DNA from: Nocardia sp. NBC_00565
GTDB lineage: Bacteria; Actinomycetota; Actinomycetes; Mycobacteriales; Mycobacteriaceae
Reading direction: 5' to 3'
NCBI RefSeq assembly: GCF_036345915.1
Contig: NZ_CP107785.1
Location: forward strand, 9,486,001 to 9,550,000
DNA: 64,000 bases
Shown: positions 36,755 to 46,153 of the stretch, piece by piece
How the letters are laid out: every line of letters begins with the position of its first letter
Position numbering within the stretch: the first letter of the stretch is position 1
The notes under the pieces: generated by a model
Database searches by the model: none
What the model was told of the DNA's origin: nothing
The model's input: the letters and a program-made list of their open reading frames with translations, nothing else
Program-made: the position numbers and the translations under genes

Positions 36755-36990
36755 CCCGATGCCGGAACAGCACACCGGCCCGCGATGTACCCGACCGCCG
36801 CGATACCCCGCGCACCGGCCGACGGTCGGCAGCGCACTGTCGCCGATCGGCGTGCCGAGCAGCAACCGCGCATGGTCTCGGTCACCGGCTGGTTTTCGGC
36901 GAACCAGTGCAGCCGGCTCGGCATCGACTGCGGCGGCAGGAACGCACTGCCGACATAAGGCAGGAACATGAAGACGAAGGTGAACCCGGT
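36755..36990 (-). pseudogene. Fragment of ABC-2 transporter permease (DrrB-like)
   Basis: On the minus strand the text FVFMFLPYVGSAFLPPQSMPSRLHWFAENQPVTETMRG reproduces the conserved C-terminal block of daunorubicin-resistance-type ABC-2 permeases (LPYVSSAFVP..MP..LRWFAE.QPVT). It then continues in another frame as LLLGTPIGDSALP. A deletion and a frameshift separate the two parts, and nothing of the N-terminal membrane domain or the ATPase partner is seen. The gene is dead. Confidence 0.7.
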
Positions 36991-37184
36991 GCCGGGTACG
37001 ACGACTACGCGATACAGCTCGGTCGGGTGATCACCCCGCAGCGCTACCCGGCACTGGCGCGCGATGTCCGCGCAAGCCTTCGACCAGGACGAAGCCCTAG
37101 CTCACCCACCCCGGCGATTCAGCGGCAACGGGCCGAAACCACTGCCCGGCAACGCATCCACCGCCGTCGTGCGGTCGTCGATTC

Positions 37185-37655
37185 CTACACCGACAGGTCG
37201 CGACGCAGTTTGGCGACGTGGCCGGTGGCGCGGACGTTGTATTGGGCGACTTCGATCTTGCCCTTCTCATCCACCAGGAAGGTGGAGCGGATGACGCCGG
37301 TGACGGTCTTGCCGTACATCATCTTCTCGCCGAAGGCGCCCCAGGTGGTGAGCACCGACCTGTCCGGATCGGACAGCAGCGGGAAGGTGAGTTTCTCGGC
37401 ATCGCGGAATTTGGCCAGCTTCGCGGGCTTGTCGGGGGAGATGCCGACGACCTCGATGCCTGCGCCCTCGAGTTCGGCGAGGTTGTCGCGGAAGTCGCAG
37501 GCCTGCTTGGTGCAGCCCGGCGTACTCGCGGCGGGGTAGAAGTAGACGATCACCTTGCGGCCGCGGTAGTCGGACAGCGACACATCCTTGCCGTCGGCAT
37601 CGGGCAGGGTGAAATCGGGGGCGGGATCACCAGGGGAGAGTCGTTTGTCGGTCAC
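37185..37655 (-). CDS. bcp: Thioredoxin-dependent peroxiredoxin (BCP/PrxQ)
   Basis: From the GTG at 37655 ([15 protein letters not shown]) the product is 156 residues, the normal BCP size. The active site is [19 protein letters not shown]: the first Cys is the peroxidatic residue and the second, five residues on, the usual PrxQ resolving Cys. [10 protein letters not shown] and the later [21 protein letters not shown] complete the thioredoxin-like fold. It reduces hydroperoxides with thioredoxin in the cytoplasm. It is divergent from the DUF3618 gene, with 94 bases between the starts. The longer open frame upstream is not used because homology begins at the GTG. Confidence 0.93.
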   Translation of the reverse strand: MTDKRLSPGDPAPDFTLPDADGKDVSLSDYRGRKVIVYFYPAASTPGCTKQACDFRDNLAELEGAGIEVVGISPDKPAKLAKFRDAEKLTFPLLSDPDRSVLTTWGAFGEKMMYGKTVTGVIRSTFLVDEKGKIEVAQYNVRATGHVAKLRRDLSV

Positions 37656-37749
37656 GCCTTGCACGGTAACCGAACGCCCCGACACCGAGTACATCTATAG
37701 ACTCGTCGGCGGGCGCGGTTCGCGGCACATCGGACACAGGAGGACATAC

Positions 37750-37971
37750 GTGGCTAGGGATACCGAGCGGATCGAGCGGGAGATCGAGGCCGCACGGACA
37801 CGGCTCGCGAGCACGCTCGACGAAATCGCCGTGCGCGCCGATCCACAGCGCATCGCCGACAACACCAAGCATGTGGTGCTGGCGAAGCTGAACCAGCCGA
37901 AGGTGAAGTACAGCCTGATCGGCGCGGCCGCGGTGGTCGTCGGGCTGGTGCTGCTCAAGATCTTCCGCTGA
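37750..37971 (+). CDS. DUF3618 membrane protein
   Basis: The 73-residue product starts at GTG 37750 (MARDTERIEREIEAARTRLA). The N-terminal half is an amphipathic acidic-basic helix with the R-x-x-L-A-S-T-L-D-E-I core of DUF3618. One membrane span (YSLIGAAAVVVGLVLLKIF) ends it. Actinobacteria keep such genes beside bcp or phage-shock-like genes, but the role is unknown. The gene is divergent from bcp and ends before a bidirectional terminator. Confidence 0.85.
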   Translation: MARDTERIEREIEAARTRLASTLDEIAVRADPQRIADNTKHVVLAKLNQPKVKYSLIGAAAVVVGLVLLKIFR

Positions 37972-37982
37972 GCCGAAACGAA

Positions 37983-38014
37983 AACACCCGGTATGGCCAG
38001 CCATACCGGGTGTT
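37983..38014. terminator. Bidirectional terminator
   Basis: AACACCCGGTATGG and its exact complement flank a four-base loop. It sits between the convergent DUF3618 and excalibur genes and can serve both. Confidence 0.85.
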
Positions 38015-38029
38015 CTGCGTTACGGGCAA

Positions 38030-38326
38030 TCAGACCGTCGGGCAGGCGAAGCCGTCGCCGTCCGGATCGAGATGCGGGCCGTAGCCCGGTTCTCCGCGGA
38101 ACAGCGGTGCCCGACCGGCCGCGCGGGCCTCATCGCAGTTGGCGAAAGCGCCGCCGGCCGAGCCGGTCTGGGACAGGCCGGCCGAACCGGTGGCCGCCGA
38201 ACCGGTATCGACGGCGGAAGAGCCCGTTCCTGCGGAACCGGAGGGGACATCGGCCAGGGCTGCGGGCGCGGCCAGGAAGGTCAGTCCCGCGATGGCAACG
38301 CTGACGGTGAGTCGGCGAACGTTCAT
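38030..38326 (-). CDS. Secreted excalibur calcium-binding protein
   Basis: The 98-residue product starts at ATG 38326. A signal peptide with a clear cut site (MNVRRLTVSVAIAGLTF ... APAALA) is followed by a Gly/Ser-rich spacer and the excalibur motif FANCDEARAAG, GEPGYGPHLDPDGDGFACP, in which DPDGDGFAC is the EF-hand-like calcium loop and the two Cys form a disulfide. Such proteins are exported to the cell wall. The spacer (GSAGTGSSAVDTGSAATGSAG) is similar in style to the small secreted protein at 54791, as if made of the same low-complexity pattern. Confidence 0.9.
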   Translation of the reverse strand: MNVRRLTVSVAIAGLTFLAAPAALADVPSGSAGTGSSAVDTGSAATGSAGLSQTGSAGGAFANCDEARAAGRAPLFRGEPGYGPHLDPDGDGFACPTV

Positions 38327-38490
38327 ACATTCCTCTGTTGTCTGCTGCGGTGGATTGCGCCCAGGGGGAGACGCCGCATCCACTGTTGTGACGGGCCGCG
38401 TACTTGTCAACTGCGTGGTAGCACAATTAGGGGCATCGAGGCCCAACAATAGGGACATTGCGGCGTGCTCTCAGCGATTGCGGCCGGTCG

Positions 38491-39468
38491 CTACTCGCCC
38501 AAACGTTTGCCCGCCGAGTGTTCGGCCGGGATATTTCCCATGCGTCCGGCCTGGTAGTCATCCATCGCCTGGATGATTTCGGCGCGGGTGTTCATGACGA
38601 ACGGGCCGTACTGCACCACAGGCTCTTTGATCGGTTGGCCGCCGAGCAGCAGCACCTCGAGATCGCCGGTTCGATTGTGCTGCACCGGATCCGCGCTGAC
38701 GGTGATCGAGTCGCCCGGACCGAAGACGGCCAGTTGTCCTTCGCTGACCGGCCGGCGCTCGGCGCCCACCGTTCCGCTGCCGGACAATACGTACGCCATC
38801 GCCGTAAACCGTTGCGGCCATGGAGTTTCCAGTTGGCCGCCCGGGGTGATCGAGGCGTGCGCGTAGGAGATCGGCGTATAGGTCGAGCCGGGGCCCTCGA
38901 AGCCGCCCATCTCACCCGCGATGATGCGCACCAGCGCGCCGCCGTCGTACGAGCTGACCAGTGTCAGCTCGCCGCCGCGCAGATCCTGGTAGCGCGGGGC
39001 GGCCATTTTCTGGGCGCGCGGCAGGTTGACCCACAGCTGGATGCCGTGGAACCAGCCACCCGCGATAACCAGGTCCTCGGCGGGCAACTCATCGTGCAGG
39101 ATGCCGGAACCGGCCGTCATCCACTGGGTGTCGCCCTCGCTGATGACGCCACCGCCGCCGTTCGAGTCGTGGTGCACCATGGTGCCGTCCATGACGTAGG
39201 TCACGGTCTCGAAGCCGCGATGCGGATGCCACGGCGCGCCCTTGGCCTCGTACGGCTCGTAGGCCACCGGGCCCATCTGGTCGAGCAGGATGAACGGATC
39301 GGCCGAGCGCAGATCCATGCTGGGGAATGGTCTGCGCACTTCGAAGCCCGCGCCCTCGCGCTGCTTGTGGGCGGTGCTGATACCGCTGACCTTGCGTGCG
39401 CGGGTCGAGTCGGTGGGGCGGGGCAGTCGTGGCAGCACCATGATGTCGGGGACGGTGATGGCTGGCAT
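38491..39468 (-). CDS. Pirin-family bicupin protein
   Basis: From the ATG at 39468 the product is 325 residues. The metal ligands of pirin are present: PWHPHRGFETVTYV, then HHDS and ILHDELPAE (the His-x-His, His and Glu set). WFHGIQLWVNLP and a second C-terminal cupin with VQHNRTGDLEVLLLGG follow. Pirins act as quercetinases or redox-sensitive cofactors. The gene is divergent from a MarR-family regulator with only 57 bases between the starts, a usual arrangement for a repressor with a small-molecule ligand and its target, so control by that MarR is probable. A GTG alternative upstream is less likely. Confidence 0.9.
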   Translation of the reverse strand: MPAITVPDIMVLPRLPRPTDSTRARKVSGISTAHKQREGAGFEVRRPFPSMDLRSADPFILLDQMGPVAYEPYEAKGAPWHPHRGFETVTYVMDGTMVHHDSNGGGGVISEGDTQWMTAGSGILHDELPAEDLVIAGGWFHGIQLWVNLPRAQKMAAPRYQDLRGGELTLVSSYDGGALVRIIAGEMGGFEGPGSTYTPISYAHASITPGGQLETPWPQRFTAMAYVLSGSGTVGAERRPVSEGQLAVFGPGDSITVSADPVQHNRTGDLEVLLLGGQPIKEPVVQYGPFVMNTRAEIIQAMDDYQAGRMGNIPAEHSAGKRLGE

Positions 39469-39525
39469 GGGCACCTCCTGATGCTTGGTGTCCATGTCAA
39501 CCAAAGACTGGCTAGGATCATTCCC

Positions 39526-39990
39526 GTGGTCCGATGGCTGAACGATGACGAGCAGGAGACCTGGCAGGCCTTCATCCGGCTACGCCAGCGGCTGGACGCG
39601 GTGCTAGCGGCCGGGCTGGCCCAGGACGGGCTGTCCGCCGCCGATTACGAACTCCTGGTGCCGCTGTCGGCCGCGCCCGGCGGCTGCCTGCGTGCCAAGG
39701 AGTTGGCCGCGGAGGTCTGCTGGGAGAAGAGCAGACTCTCGAAACACTTGGCGCGCATGGCCGCTCGCGGACTCGTCGACCGTCGCCCGGCGGAGGAGGA
39801 CGCCAGGGGGATTCTGGTCGAACTCACCCCCGAAGGGCGCAAGGTGCTGGAAAAGGCCGCGCCGAACCATGTCGAGCTGGTGCGCCGGATCTTCGTCGAT
39901 CCGATGACGCCCGCGGAGGCGCGGGCGCTGCGCGCACTGGCCGACAAGGTGATCGCCGAGGCCGAGCACGGCACCGAACTCGGTTACTGA
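39526..39990 (+). CDS. MarR-family regulator, divergent from pirin
   Basis: The 154-residue product starts at GTG 39526 (MVRWLNDDEQETWQAF). The winged helix reads LSAADYELLVPLSAAPGGCLRAKELAAEVCWEKSRLSKHLARMAARGLVDRRPAEEDARGILVELTPEGR, which gives the HTH and wing. A Cys in CLRAKEL and another in VCWEKS could be redox switches; that is speculation. A dimer helix closes the sequence. MarR proteins often repress a divergent gene and release it on ligand binding. The divergent pirin is the natural target. Confidence 0.88.
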   Translation: MVRWLNDDEQETWQAFIRLRQRLDAVLAAGLAQDGLSAADYELLVPLSAAPGGCLRAKELAAEVCWEKSRLSKHLARMAARGLVDRRPAEEDARGILVELTPEGRKVLEKAAPNHVELVRRIFVDPMTPAEARALRALADKVIAEAEHGTELGY

Positions 39991-39991
39991 A

Positions 39992-40303
39992 TCACCACGG
40001 CGTAATCGGCGGTTTCACCCACAGCAGCTTTTCGTCGGCGTGATTACGGTGCGCCGCAGGATGATTCGGATGCCGAGCGGCCCAGGTGTCCTTGTCGTCG
40101 AGGAGTTGGGCAACATTCGTCCAGGTCTCGTCGGTGCTCGGCGGATTCGTCGCGGCCGCGCGCGCCAGTTTCCGCCGGAGCGCCGCGGACATGTCCAGCA
40201 GTTCGGCCCCGGTGATGCCGCGATCCCAGATATAGGTCGCGAGGCGGCGCGCCTTCTCGGCACGGCTCTTCGACGCGTGGTCGGAGTGGGCGTAATCGGT
40301 CAT
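39992..40303 (-). CDS. Small hypothetical protein
   Basis: The product is 103 residues from the ATG at 40303 (MTDYAHSDHASKSRAEKARR). It is charged and helical, with RLATYIWDRGITGAELLDMSAALRRKLARAA, then an WTNVAQLLDDKDTWAARHPNHPAAHRN segment and a C-terminal WVKPPITPW. The pattern recurs as a small protein in Nocardia-type genomes as far as I recall, but I cannot name the family. It converges with the MarR gene, with a single base between the stops. The terminator at 40361 lies upstream of it. Confidence 0.65.
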   Translation of the reverse strand: MTDYAHSDHASKSRAEKARRLATYIWDRGITGAELLDMSAALRRKLARAAATNPPSTDETWTNVAQLLDDKDTWAARHPNHPAAHRNHADEKLLWVKPPITPW

Positions 40304-40360
40304 GGCGGGAGTCCACATCGGTGGTGGTCGGTCCTGGTCGACCCTAATGGAAACAACAAC

Positions 40361-40386
40361 GCCTCCCTGCCGTCGGGCAGGGAGGC
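40361..40386 (-). terminator. Terminator after lytic transglycosylase
   Basis: GCCTCCCTGCC pairs with GGCAGGGAGGC around a short loop. On the minus strand it is followed by GTTGTTGTTT. It ends the transglycosylase transcript. Confidence 0.8.
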
Positions 40387-40403
40387 GTCGAGTGGTTCGT
40401 GGA

Positions 40404-41018
40404 TCAGTACGCGCTGTTGACGTTGTCCATCGAGCCGTAGCGGTGCGCCGCGTAGTTGCAGGCCGCGGTGATATTGGCGACCGGTTCCCAGATGTCCCAG
40501 GCGGTGCCCTCGACGTGATAGGAGTTGAAGGTCGGGTCGATCACCTGCAGCAGGCCCTTGGACGGGATGCCTGCGGCGGCGTTGGAGTCCCAGAGGTTGA
40601 TGGCCTGCGGGTTGCCGCCGGACTCGCGCATGATGTTGCGGTAGATGCCGTCGTAGCTGCCGGGGATGCCGTTCGCGCCCATGATGTCGAGGGCGTGGTG
40701 GATCCAGCCGTCGAGGTTGTCCTCGTAGACCGGGGCCGGCGGGGCCGGGATGGGCAGCTGCGGGAGCTCGGGCAGTGCGGGCAAGGCCGGCAGCGCGGGC
40801 AAGGCCGGCAGCGCGGCGTCGACCGGCGTGGCCTCGGCGGCGGGGGCGGGGGCGGGCTGCTGCTCGGCAACCATGGCAATGCGGGACGGCACGCTGTCGT
40901 CGGCCAAGGCCACCACCGAGGAGGTGCCGACGGCAATGACGCCCGCAGCGGCCACCGCGAGGGCGACACCATCACGAAGCGATGGCAGTCGGAAAGAAGA
41001 AAGGCGTAGGTCAGGCAT
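40404..41018 (-). CDS. Secreted lytic transglycosylase (SLT-type)
   Basis: The 204-residue product has an export signal (GVALAVAAAGVIAVGTSSVVALA) and then a low-complexity linker in which the LPA unit is repeated (LPALPALPALPALPELPQLP). The C-terminal 100 residues form a lysozyme-like domain: IHHALDIMGANGIPGSYDGIYRNIMRESGGNPQAINLWDSNAAAGIPSKGLLQVIDPTF. The catalytic Glu is in MRESGG and GLLQVI is the usual substrate-contact strand. It cleaves peptidoglycan glycan strands at the cell surface. It is a Nocardia-style relative of resuscitation-promoting and phage-lysin-like enzymes. A 557-base leader region lies in front of it. Confidence 0.9.
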   Translation of the reverse strand: MPDLRLSSFRLPSLRDGVALAVAAAGVIAVGTSSVVALADDSVPSRIAMVAEQQPAPAPAAEATPVDAALPALPALPALPALPELPQLPIPAPPAPVYEDNLDGWIHHALDIMGANGIPGSYDGIYRNIMRESGGNPQAINLWDSNAAAGIPSKGLLQVIDPTFNSYHVEGTAWDIWEPVANITAACNYAAHRYGSMDNVNSAY

Positions 41019-41575
41019 TGCGAATCAGTTCCTTGATCGTGTCCACGGGCGATCTGGCTCGCTGCGGACAGTGCGAATCTCCAACGGGCACCCCGGTGGG
41101 CGGCCCGCCTGAATTGGTTCCTATGCTGTTTTCGGGTTTTGTTGTGAAGCCAGGCGGATTCCTGGCGCGCGATGCGGGTGAAAGCCACCCGGGGTCGGTG
41201 CCCGGCGGGTGCCGCTATCGCGCGGTGGAGAATCGGTCACGGGCTGTGGTGCCGCTGATATCTCCAGCGACCGCGGCGGGTGAACATGTCTGCCGTTGCG
41301 GTCGTTTTCCGAATGTGTGTGGATTACTCCTCGGTCTAACCAAACTTCAGGTCTGTTCGTGACCTGGTCTCAGCTTGGTCACGACTGGTTAACGCAGAGT
41401 GAACGAAGAGTGAATGAAGGATGTTGCCGATCTTGGAAAGCCCTGGTCATCCTTCTGGAAACGCCGTGTATGCGGGGAGTTTGCCTCTAAACAGGATGTG
41501 ACGCAGGTCACGTAAATTCCAGGGTAACGGAGACCACTTCATTGCGATTCGGTGTCGTTTTGCCGTTTGCGCGGC
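41019..41575. other. Long leader/intergenic region
   Basis: This 557-base stretch lies upstream of the lytic transglycosylase (minus) and downstream of the MarR gene (minus). No gene is supported. Its part near the transglycosylase is G/C-rich with several small hairpins, but I could not match the conserved blocks of the c-di-AMP riboswitch that controls some peptidoglycan hydrolases. The right part is AT-richer and may hold the promoter. Confidence 0.5.
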
Positions 41576-42046
41576 TCACCAGGAGGCGGGTCGGACCCGT
41601 CCGGGTGCCACTACTCGGGTCAAAACGTTACGTAATTCGGCGACTGTGGAATCACCCAAAACGGACGCCCACTGGTCTGCGAAGTTCGCCGCCGCGGTAT
41701 CGGCCGCGCGCGTGCAGGCCCATCCCTTGTCGGTCAGTGTGATCAGACGTGCGCGCGCGTCGTCCGGGTGCGCGTTGCGTTCGGCGTAGCCCTTGCGCAC
41801 CAGCTCGTCCACCAACTGACTCGCGGCCTGTTTGGTAACCCCCAGATGCTCGGCCAGCTCGCTGACCGTCGCGCCGCCCGGCGCCAGCCGCACGAACGCG
41901 AACCCGTGCGTCGGCCGGACATCGGTGAACCCGGCCGCGACCACGCCGGCGTGGATGGCGTCGGTGGCGGCCGCGCCCGCGGCCAGTAGCAGCAGCGCGA
42001 GATCCTGGCCGGGCCGCAAGGTGGCGGCGGGTTTCAGGTCGGACAT
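41576..42046 (-). CDS. MarR-family regulator, divergent from cupin
   Basis: From the ATG at 42046 (MSDLKPAATLRPGQDLAL) the product is 156 residues. The winged helix is GATVSELAEHLGVTKQAASQLVDELVRKGYAERNAHPDDARARLITLTDKG, a textbook MarR HTH plus wing with the DDAR-R motif. It is divergent from a small cupin gene. A 16-bp perfect palindrome lies between the starts, likely the operator of this regulator, which would control both genes. The ligand is unknown. Confidence 0.9.
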   Translation of the reverse strand: MSDLKPAATLRPGQDLALLLLAAGAAATDAIHAGVVAAGFTDVRPTHGFAFVRLAPGGATVSELAEHLGVTKQAASQLVDELVRKGYAERNAHPDDARARLITLTDKGWACTRAADTAAANFADQWASVLGDSTVAELRNVLTRVVAPGRVRPASW

Positions 42047-42078
42047 GAACTCCATCTTGACACAGATAGGCAAGTTGC

Positions 42079-42094
42079 TTGACTATATAGTCAA
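42079..42094. promoter_or_regulatory. 16-bp palindrome, probable MarR operator
   Basis: TTGACTATATAGTCAA is perfectly self-complementary. It lies 33 bases before the MarR start and 29 bases before the cupin start, where a repressor would block both promoters. The TTGACTA half also resembles a -35 element. Confidence 0.75.
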
Positions 42095-42122
42095 TCTGCT
42101 TGACCAAATGAAGGAGCAAGAC

Positions 42123-42497
42123 ATGCCTGTGACCCGTGCCGCCGAGGCCGAAGTCCACGAAATGCACGGCACCCGATTCACTTCCTACATCCGCCCTGGC
42201 ACGGGCAGCTCGGAACTCTGCGTCTGGCAGATCCGGATGCCCGCGGGCTTGAAAGGCGTGCCGCACAAGGTTTTACGCGAGGAGGCGTTCGTCATCATCC
42301 AGGGTGGCGTCACCTTGACCATCGACGGTGCGGCGGAGGCGCTCGCGGCGGGCGACGCGGCCGTCGCACCCGCCGGTTCGACCATCAGCCTGAGCAACCC
42401 GGGTGCCGAACCCGCCACCGTCCTGGTGACGGTCCCGGTCGGTTTCCGGGGTGAGCTCGCCGATGGCACCATCATCACCCCGCCCTGGGTGAGCTGA
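42123..42497 (+). CDS. Small cupin-domain protein
   Basis: The 124-residue product starts at ATG 42123 behind an AAGGAGC ribosome site. It is one cupin domain: WQIRMPAGLKGVPHKVLREEAFVIIQGGVTLTIDG, with His and Glu residues of the first motif, then LAAGDAAVAPAGSTISLSNPG of the second. Such single cupins bind metal or small ligands. The divergent MarR probably represses it, so it may bind or process the inducer. There is no signal peptide, so it acts in the cytoplasm. No enzymatic role can be assigned. Confidence 0.85.
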   Translation: MPVTRAAEAEVHEMHGTRFTSYIRPGTGSSELCVWQIRMPAGLKGVPHKVLREEAFVIIQGGVTLTIDGAAEALAAGDAAVAPAGSTISLSNPGAEPATVLVTVPVGFRGELADGTIITPPWVS

Positions 42498-42640
42498 CGG
42501 GCTGACGTCGGCCGTGTCGAACGACACACCCGGCGTTGCCGCGTCGACACCAACGAAAAATCCCCCGCCGACGTCGGACCAGCCCTGCAGCCCCTCCCGA
42601 TCGAATTCCAGGCCGGAACCGAGAACCTCCTCTGCTCGGG

Positions 42641-45600
42641 TCAGAGGAGCTTCAGCAGGTGCAGGTCCTCGACGTACTTGTGGACAAGGGCGGGGGAAAT
42701 GTGGGGGATGTCGGCGTCGGGGCCGAGCTTGGCCTGCTGCACGGCGGCGCGGAAGAGGTCGGCGGGGAGGACGGAGCCTCGTGTGGGTTCTCCGGGGGTT
42801 CGGTAGGCGTCCAGAAGCGGGAGGACGGATTGCTGGCGTTGCTGCTGGGGTAGGGCCAGCAGGGCGGCCTCGAAGCGGGACAGCCATTCGCCGTAGTCGT
42901 CGATGCGCTGGATGGTGTGGCCCTCGTCGATGAGCCAGTCGACGATCTCGTCCAGGGAGATGCCGTCGTCGTAGGGGTTCAGGACGTCGAAGCTCTGATA
43001 GCCGCTGGTGGCGCGGCCGCCGAGGGTGACGATCGCGTCGGCGGTGAAGTCGGCGGGCAGGCCGTCGTAGTGGGCCCGCTGCCGGTGGCCGTCGGAGTCG
43101 GTGCGGTAAAACGACTTCGGCGCCATACCGGTCGCCAGGATGCTGAGGAGCAGTCGGGTGAACATGTCGATCACGTTGAGCTGCCCGGGGTAATGGGTGT
43201 GCGCGAGGATCATATCGGAGCGGAATACCGCCGCTGGCAGCCCGAACTGCTCCTGGGCGTCCCGCAGCAGCACCTCGCCGGCCCACTTACTGTTGCCATA
43301 ACCGTTGGCGTAGCTGTTGTCGAGTATCCGCTCCGGGCTCATCTCGCGGATGTCGCCGTCCTCGGCGAACCTCCCGGACGGCACCTGGCCGGCCACCGCC
43401 ACCGAGGACAGGTACGTGACCGGCTTGCGCCTGCCGGTGAGGGCCAGCCGGATCACCTCCGCGGTGCCGACGACGTTGGGGCCGAACAGCTGATCGTAGG
43501 GCAGCACGTGGTTCACCAGCGCAGCCGGATGCACAACCATGTCGGCGGTGTCCGCCAGCCGCTGCCAATCCTCCTGCGTAAGACCGAGATTCGGGTAACC
43601 GATATCGCCGGGTAGCACTTGCAGCCGGCGTTCGGACAGCTCCTGGTAGTGCCGCAACAGCGCCGGATCGCCCGAGTCGAACACCGCGTCCAGCCGCGCA
43701 CGCGCTGCGTCTGCGTCTTTGCCGCGGATGATGCAGATCAGGGTGCCCTCGACAGCGTCCAGCCGCTCCATCCACCGCAGGCACAGGAACCGGCCCAGGT
43801 ATCCGTTGGCGCCGGTGAGCAGCACGGTCCGCGGCGACGTGGCCGCCGCAGGCAGCGCGGTCGCGGCCGCCAGAGTGCCGGCATCGATGAACTTCTCCAG
43901 GGTGAGGTCGGCGGCGCGGATCCGATCGCCGGTGCCGTGCACCGAGACCGCGGTCGGGCGCCGCCCCGCGGTAACCTGCTCCTGCTCGATGTATCTGGCC
44001 AGCTGTTGCAGATCGACCGCGGGACTGACGATCACGCCGACGGGCACCTGCATCCCGAAGATCTCCTGCAGCAGGTTGGACAGCGACAGTGCCGAGAGCG
44101 AATCGCCGCCGAGATCGCCGAAGTGCGAGTCGGGCCGGATATCGGCGTCGGCGCAGCCCAGTAGCGCCCGCACCGCCCGGTGCACGATCTCCGGCACCGG
44201 CCGGTCACCGATACCGCTTCGCAACGCGGTCAATTCGTCGGTCTGCTGCCGCTCCAGCTCCCGGTAGAGTTCCTCCAGCCGCTCCCCGTAGCGCTGCTTC
44301 AGCTTGGGCCGCAACAGTTTTCCGACACCGGACAGTAGTCCTTCGGCGCGGGTGAACGGGCGCGTCTCGATGATGATGTCGCGCGGTATCTCGTAGGAGG
44401 CCAGCCCGGCATCCTGCGCGATCTTCTGCAGCGACTGCAGTACGGCGGCCTTCAGATCGTCCGGATGCGCGTGCAGCGCCTCGTCGGTGGGCACCACCAC
44501 CGCGAGCACGTAGGCGCGCTCGCTGGAGCCGTACACGTAGATCTGCCGGACCAGCGCGCTGATCGCGTACACGGCCTCCAGTTGGGACACGGCGACGAAT
44601 TCGCCCTGCGACAGCTTCAGCACGTTGTTCCGCCGGTCCACATACACCAGTTCGTCGGGGCCGGTCTCGGCCATGATGTCGCCGGTGCGGTAGAAGCCAT
44701 CGGTGTCGAACATCTCCGCGCTGAGTTCGGGCCGCTTGTAGTACCCGGGGAACATCGTCATCGTCTTCACCAGCAACTCGCCGCGCGGATGCGGCTGGTC
44801 GTCGTGGTGGTAGCCGAGTTCGGGCACGTCGGCGAGCTTGTAGTCCAGCACCTGGGGCCGGGCAATGTGGTTGTCCCGCATGATGCCTCCGGCCTCGGTG
44901 GAACCGTACCCGTCATGCAGCGGCAGTTCGAATACGGACTCGATGAAGGCCCGCGTGTCCGCGGACAGCGGCGCAGTCCCGCAGCTCATCGCAAGCACGC
45001 GGCCACCGAACTGCCGCTCCCGCAGGTCGATTCGTACCTCACGCTCGGCGGTGGTGCGATCGGCGCCGTCCGCTACGCGCTGTTGCACCTCACTGACGAA
45101 CTCCTGGAACACCAGATCGCACACCCGCGGCACGAAGCCCACCTCGGTGGGCCGCACCAGCGCGAAATCCTCGAACAGGGTGGACATGTGGCTGCCGGCG
45201 GTGAAATACGCGGTGCCACCACGCATTAGCGTGCTGACCACCTGCATCCGCCCCGCCAGGTGGCTCTGTGGCATGTAGTTGAGCTCGATCGCGGGCAGCG
45301 AAGCGCCATCGGCTTCGTAGCGGGTACGCCACATCGCGGCCAGCATCTCCTCGGTATACATCGCGCCCTTCGGGGTGCCGGTGCTGCCGGAGGTATAGAT
45401 GAGTAGGGCCAGCGGGTTTTCGTCGGCGGCGGGCACGAACAACGGGGCGGGGGGCAGGCTGCTGCCTCGGTCGAGCACGGTGTTCAGCTCGGCCACCACG
45501 ATGGGACTGTCGGCCTGCGCCAAGCGTTCGCGGGCGCCCTCCATGGCGGCACGGTGGCTGTCGTCCTCGGGCTCGTAATCGAAGACCAGCAGTTGCTGCG

Positions 45601-46153
45601 GGGCGGCGGTGCCGGCGAGCACCGCGTCCACGGCCCCGTCGAGCATCTCCAGGCTACTGGCGAGCACCCGCGGGGAGGTCTCGGCGAGGACCGCCGCCCA
45701 CTGCGCGGGCGTCGCGCTCACCTGCAGTGGCACCGATACCGCGCCCTGCCGGGTGCAGGCGAAGTCGACCGTGATGTAGCCGGGGCTGGTGAACCCGAGG
45801 ATCGCGACGAAGTCACCGGCACGGACCGGATGCTGCGGGTCTCGGTGCCATGCGGAGGCCAGCGCACCCACCCGCGACCACAATTCCCGGTAGGTCATCG
45901 TGTCGAAGTGCGGCAACAGCCGTCGGACCCGGCGCCCGGCGGAGTCGGTGCCGAGTTCCGTACCGCGCATGCCCAACGCCGACCTGTCGGCATACCCGTC
46001 CGCGAGGGTGTCGACCATCTGGGCCAGTCGCAGGCCGGGCCGCACGGCGGCGGCGATGATCTCCTCCGACGGCATGGCATCGTGCACCTGCTGGTCGGTG
46101 AAGACCCGGTCGATGCGGTGCTGCTGTTCGGTTTCCCATGTATGCGTCGCCAT
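42641..46153 (-). CDS. car: Carboxylic acid reductase (CAR)
   Basis: From the ATG at 46153 ([18 protein letters not shown]) the product is 1170 residues, the CAR length. Three domains are visible: an adenylation domain with [17 protein letters not shown] (about 250) and YGSTEAGG, a carrier domain with [12 protein letters not shown] (phosphopantetheine Ser near 684), and an NADPH reductase domain with [13 protein letters not shown] (about 780) and the YGNSKWAGE catalytic Tyr/Lys. The enzyme activates a carboxylate with ATP, loads it on the carrier thiol and reduces it to the aldehyde. It needs a phosphopantetheinyl transferase, which is not seen adjacent. Long stretches agree with what I recall of Nocardia CAR. 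It is monocistronic. A longer upstream frame to 46207 is less likely. Confidence 0.96.
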   Translation of the reverse strand: MATHTWETEQQHRIDRVFTDQQVHDAMPSEEIIAAAVRPGLRLAQMVDTLADGYADRSALGMRGTELGTDSAGRRVRRLLPHFDTMTYRELWSRVGALASAWHRDPQHPVRAGDFVAILGFTSPGYITVDFACTRQGAVSVPLQVSATPAQWAAVLAETSPRVLASSLEMLDGAVDAVLAGTAAPQQLLVFDYEPEDDSHRAAMEGARERLAQADSPIVVAELNTVLDRGSSLPPAPLFVPAADENPLALLIYTSGSTGTPKGAMYTEEMLAAMWRTRYEADGASLPAIELNYMPQSHLAGRMQVVSTLMRGGTAYFTAGSHMSTLFEDFALVRPTEVGFVPRVCDLVFQEFVSEVQQRVADGADRTTAEREVRIDLRERQFGGRVLAMSCGTAPLSADTRAFIESVFELPLHDGYGSTEAGGIMRDNHIARPQVLDYKLADVPELGYHHDDQPHPRGELLVKTMTMFPGYYKRPELSAEMFDTDGFYRTGDIMAETGPDELVYVDRRNNVLKLSQGEFVAVSQLEAVYAISALVRQIYVYGSSERAYVLAVVVPTDEALHAHPDDLKAAVLQSLQKIAQDAGLASYEIPRDIIIETRPFTRAEGLLSGVGKLLRPKLKQRYGERLEELYRELERQQTDELTALRSGIGDRPVPEIVHRAVRALLGCADADIRPDSHFGDLGGDSLSALSLSNLLQEIFGMQVPVGVIVSPAVDLQQLARYIEQEQVTAGRRPTAVSVHGTGDRIRAADLTLEKFIDAGTLAAATALPAAATSPRTVLLTGANGYLGRFLCLRWMERLDAVEGTLICIIRGKDADAARARLDAVFDSGDPALLRHYQELSERRLQVLPGDIGYPNLGLTQEDWQRLADTADMVVHPAALVNHVLPYDQLFGPNVVGTAEVIRLALTGRRKPVTYLSSVAVAGQVPSGRFAEDGDIREMSPERILDNSYANGYGNSKWAGEVLLRDAQEQFGLPAAVFRSDMILAHTHYPGQLNVIDMFTRLLLSILATGMAPKSFYRTDSDGHRQRAHYDGLPADFTADAIVTLGGRATSGYQSFDVLNPYDDGISLDEIVDWLIDEGHTIQRIDDYGEWLSRFEAALLALPQQQRQQSVLPLLDAYRTPGEPTRGSVLPADLFRAAVQQAKLGPDADIPHISPALVHKYVEDLHLLKLL

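Noticed and set aside
41019..41400. Possible c-di-AMP (ydaO) riboswitch before the lytic transglycosylase
   Set aside because: The conserved sequence blocks could not be found by eye. A covariance-model search would decide.
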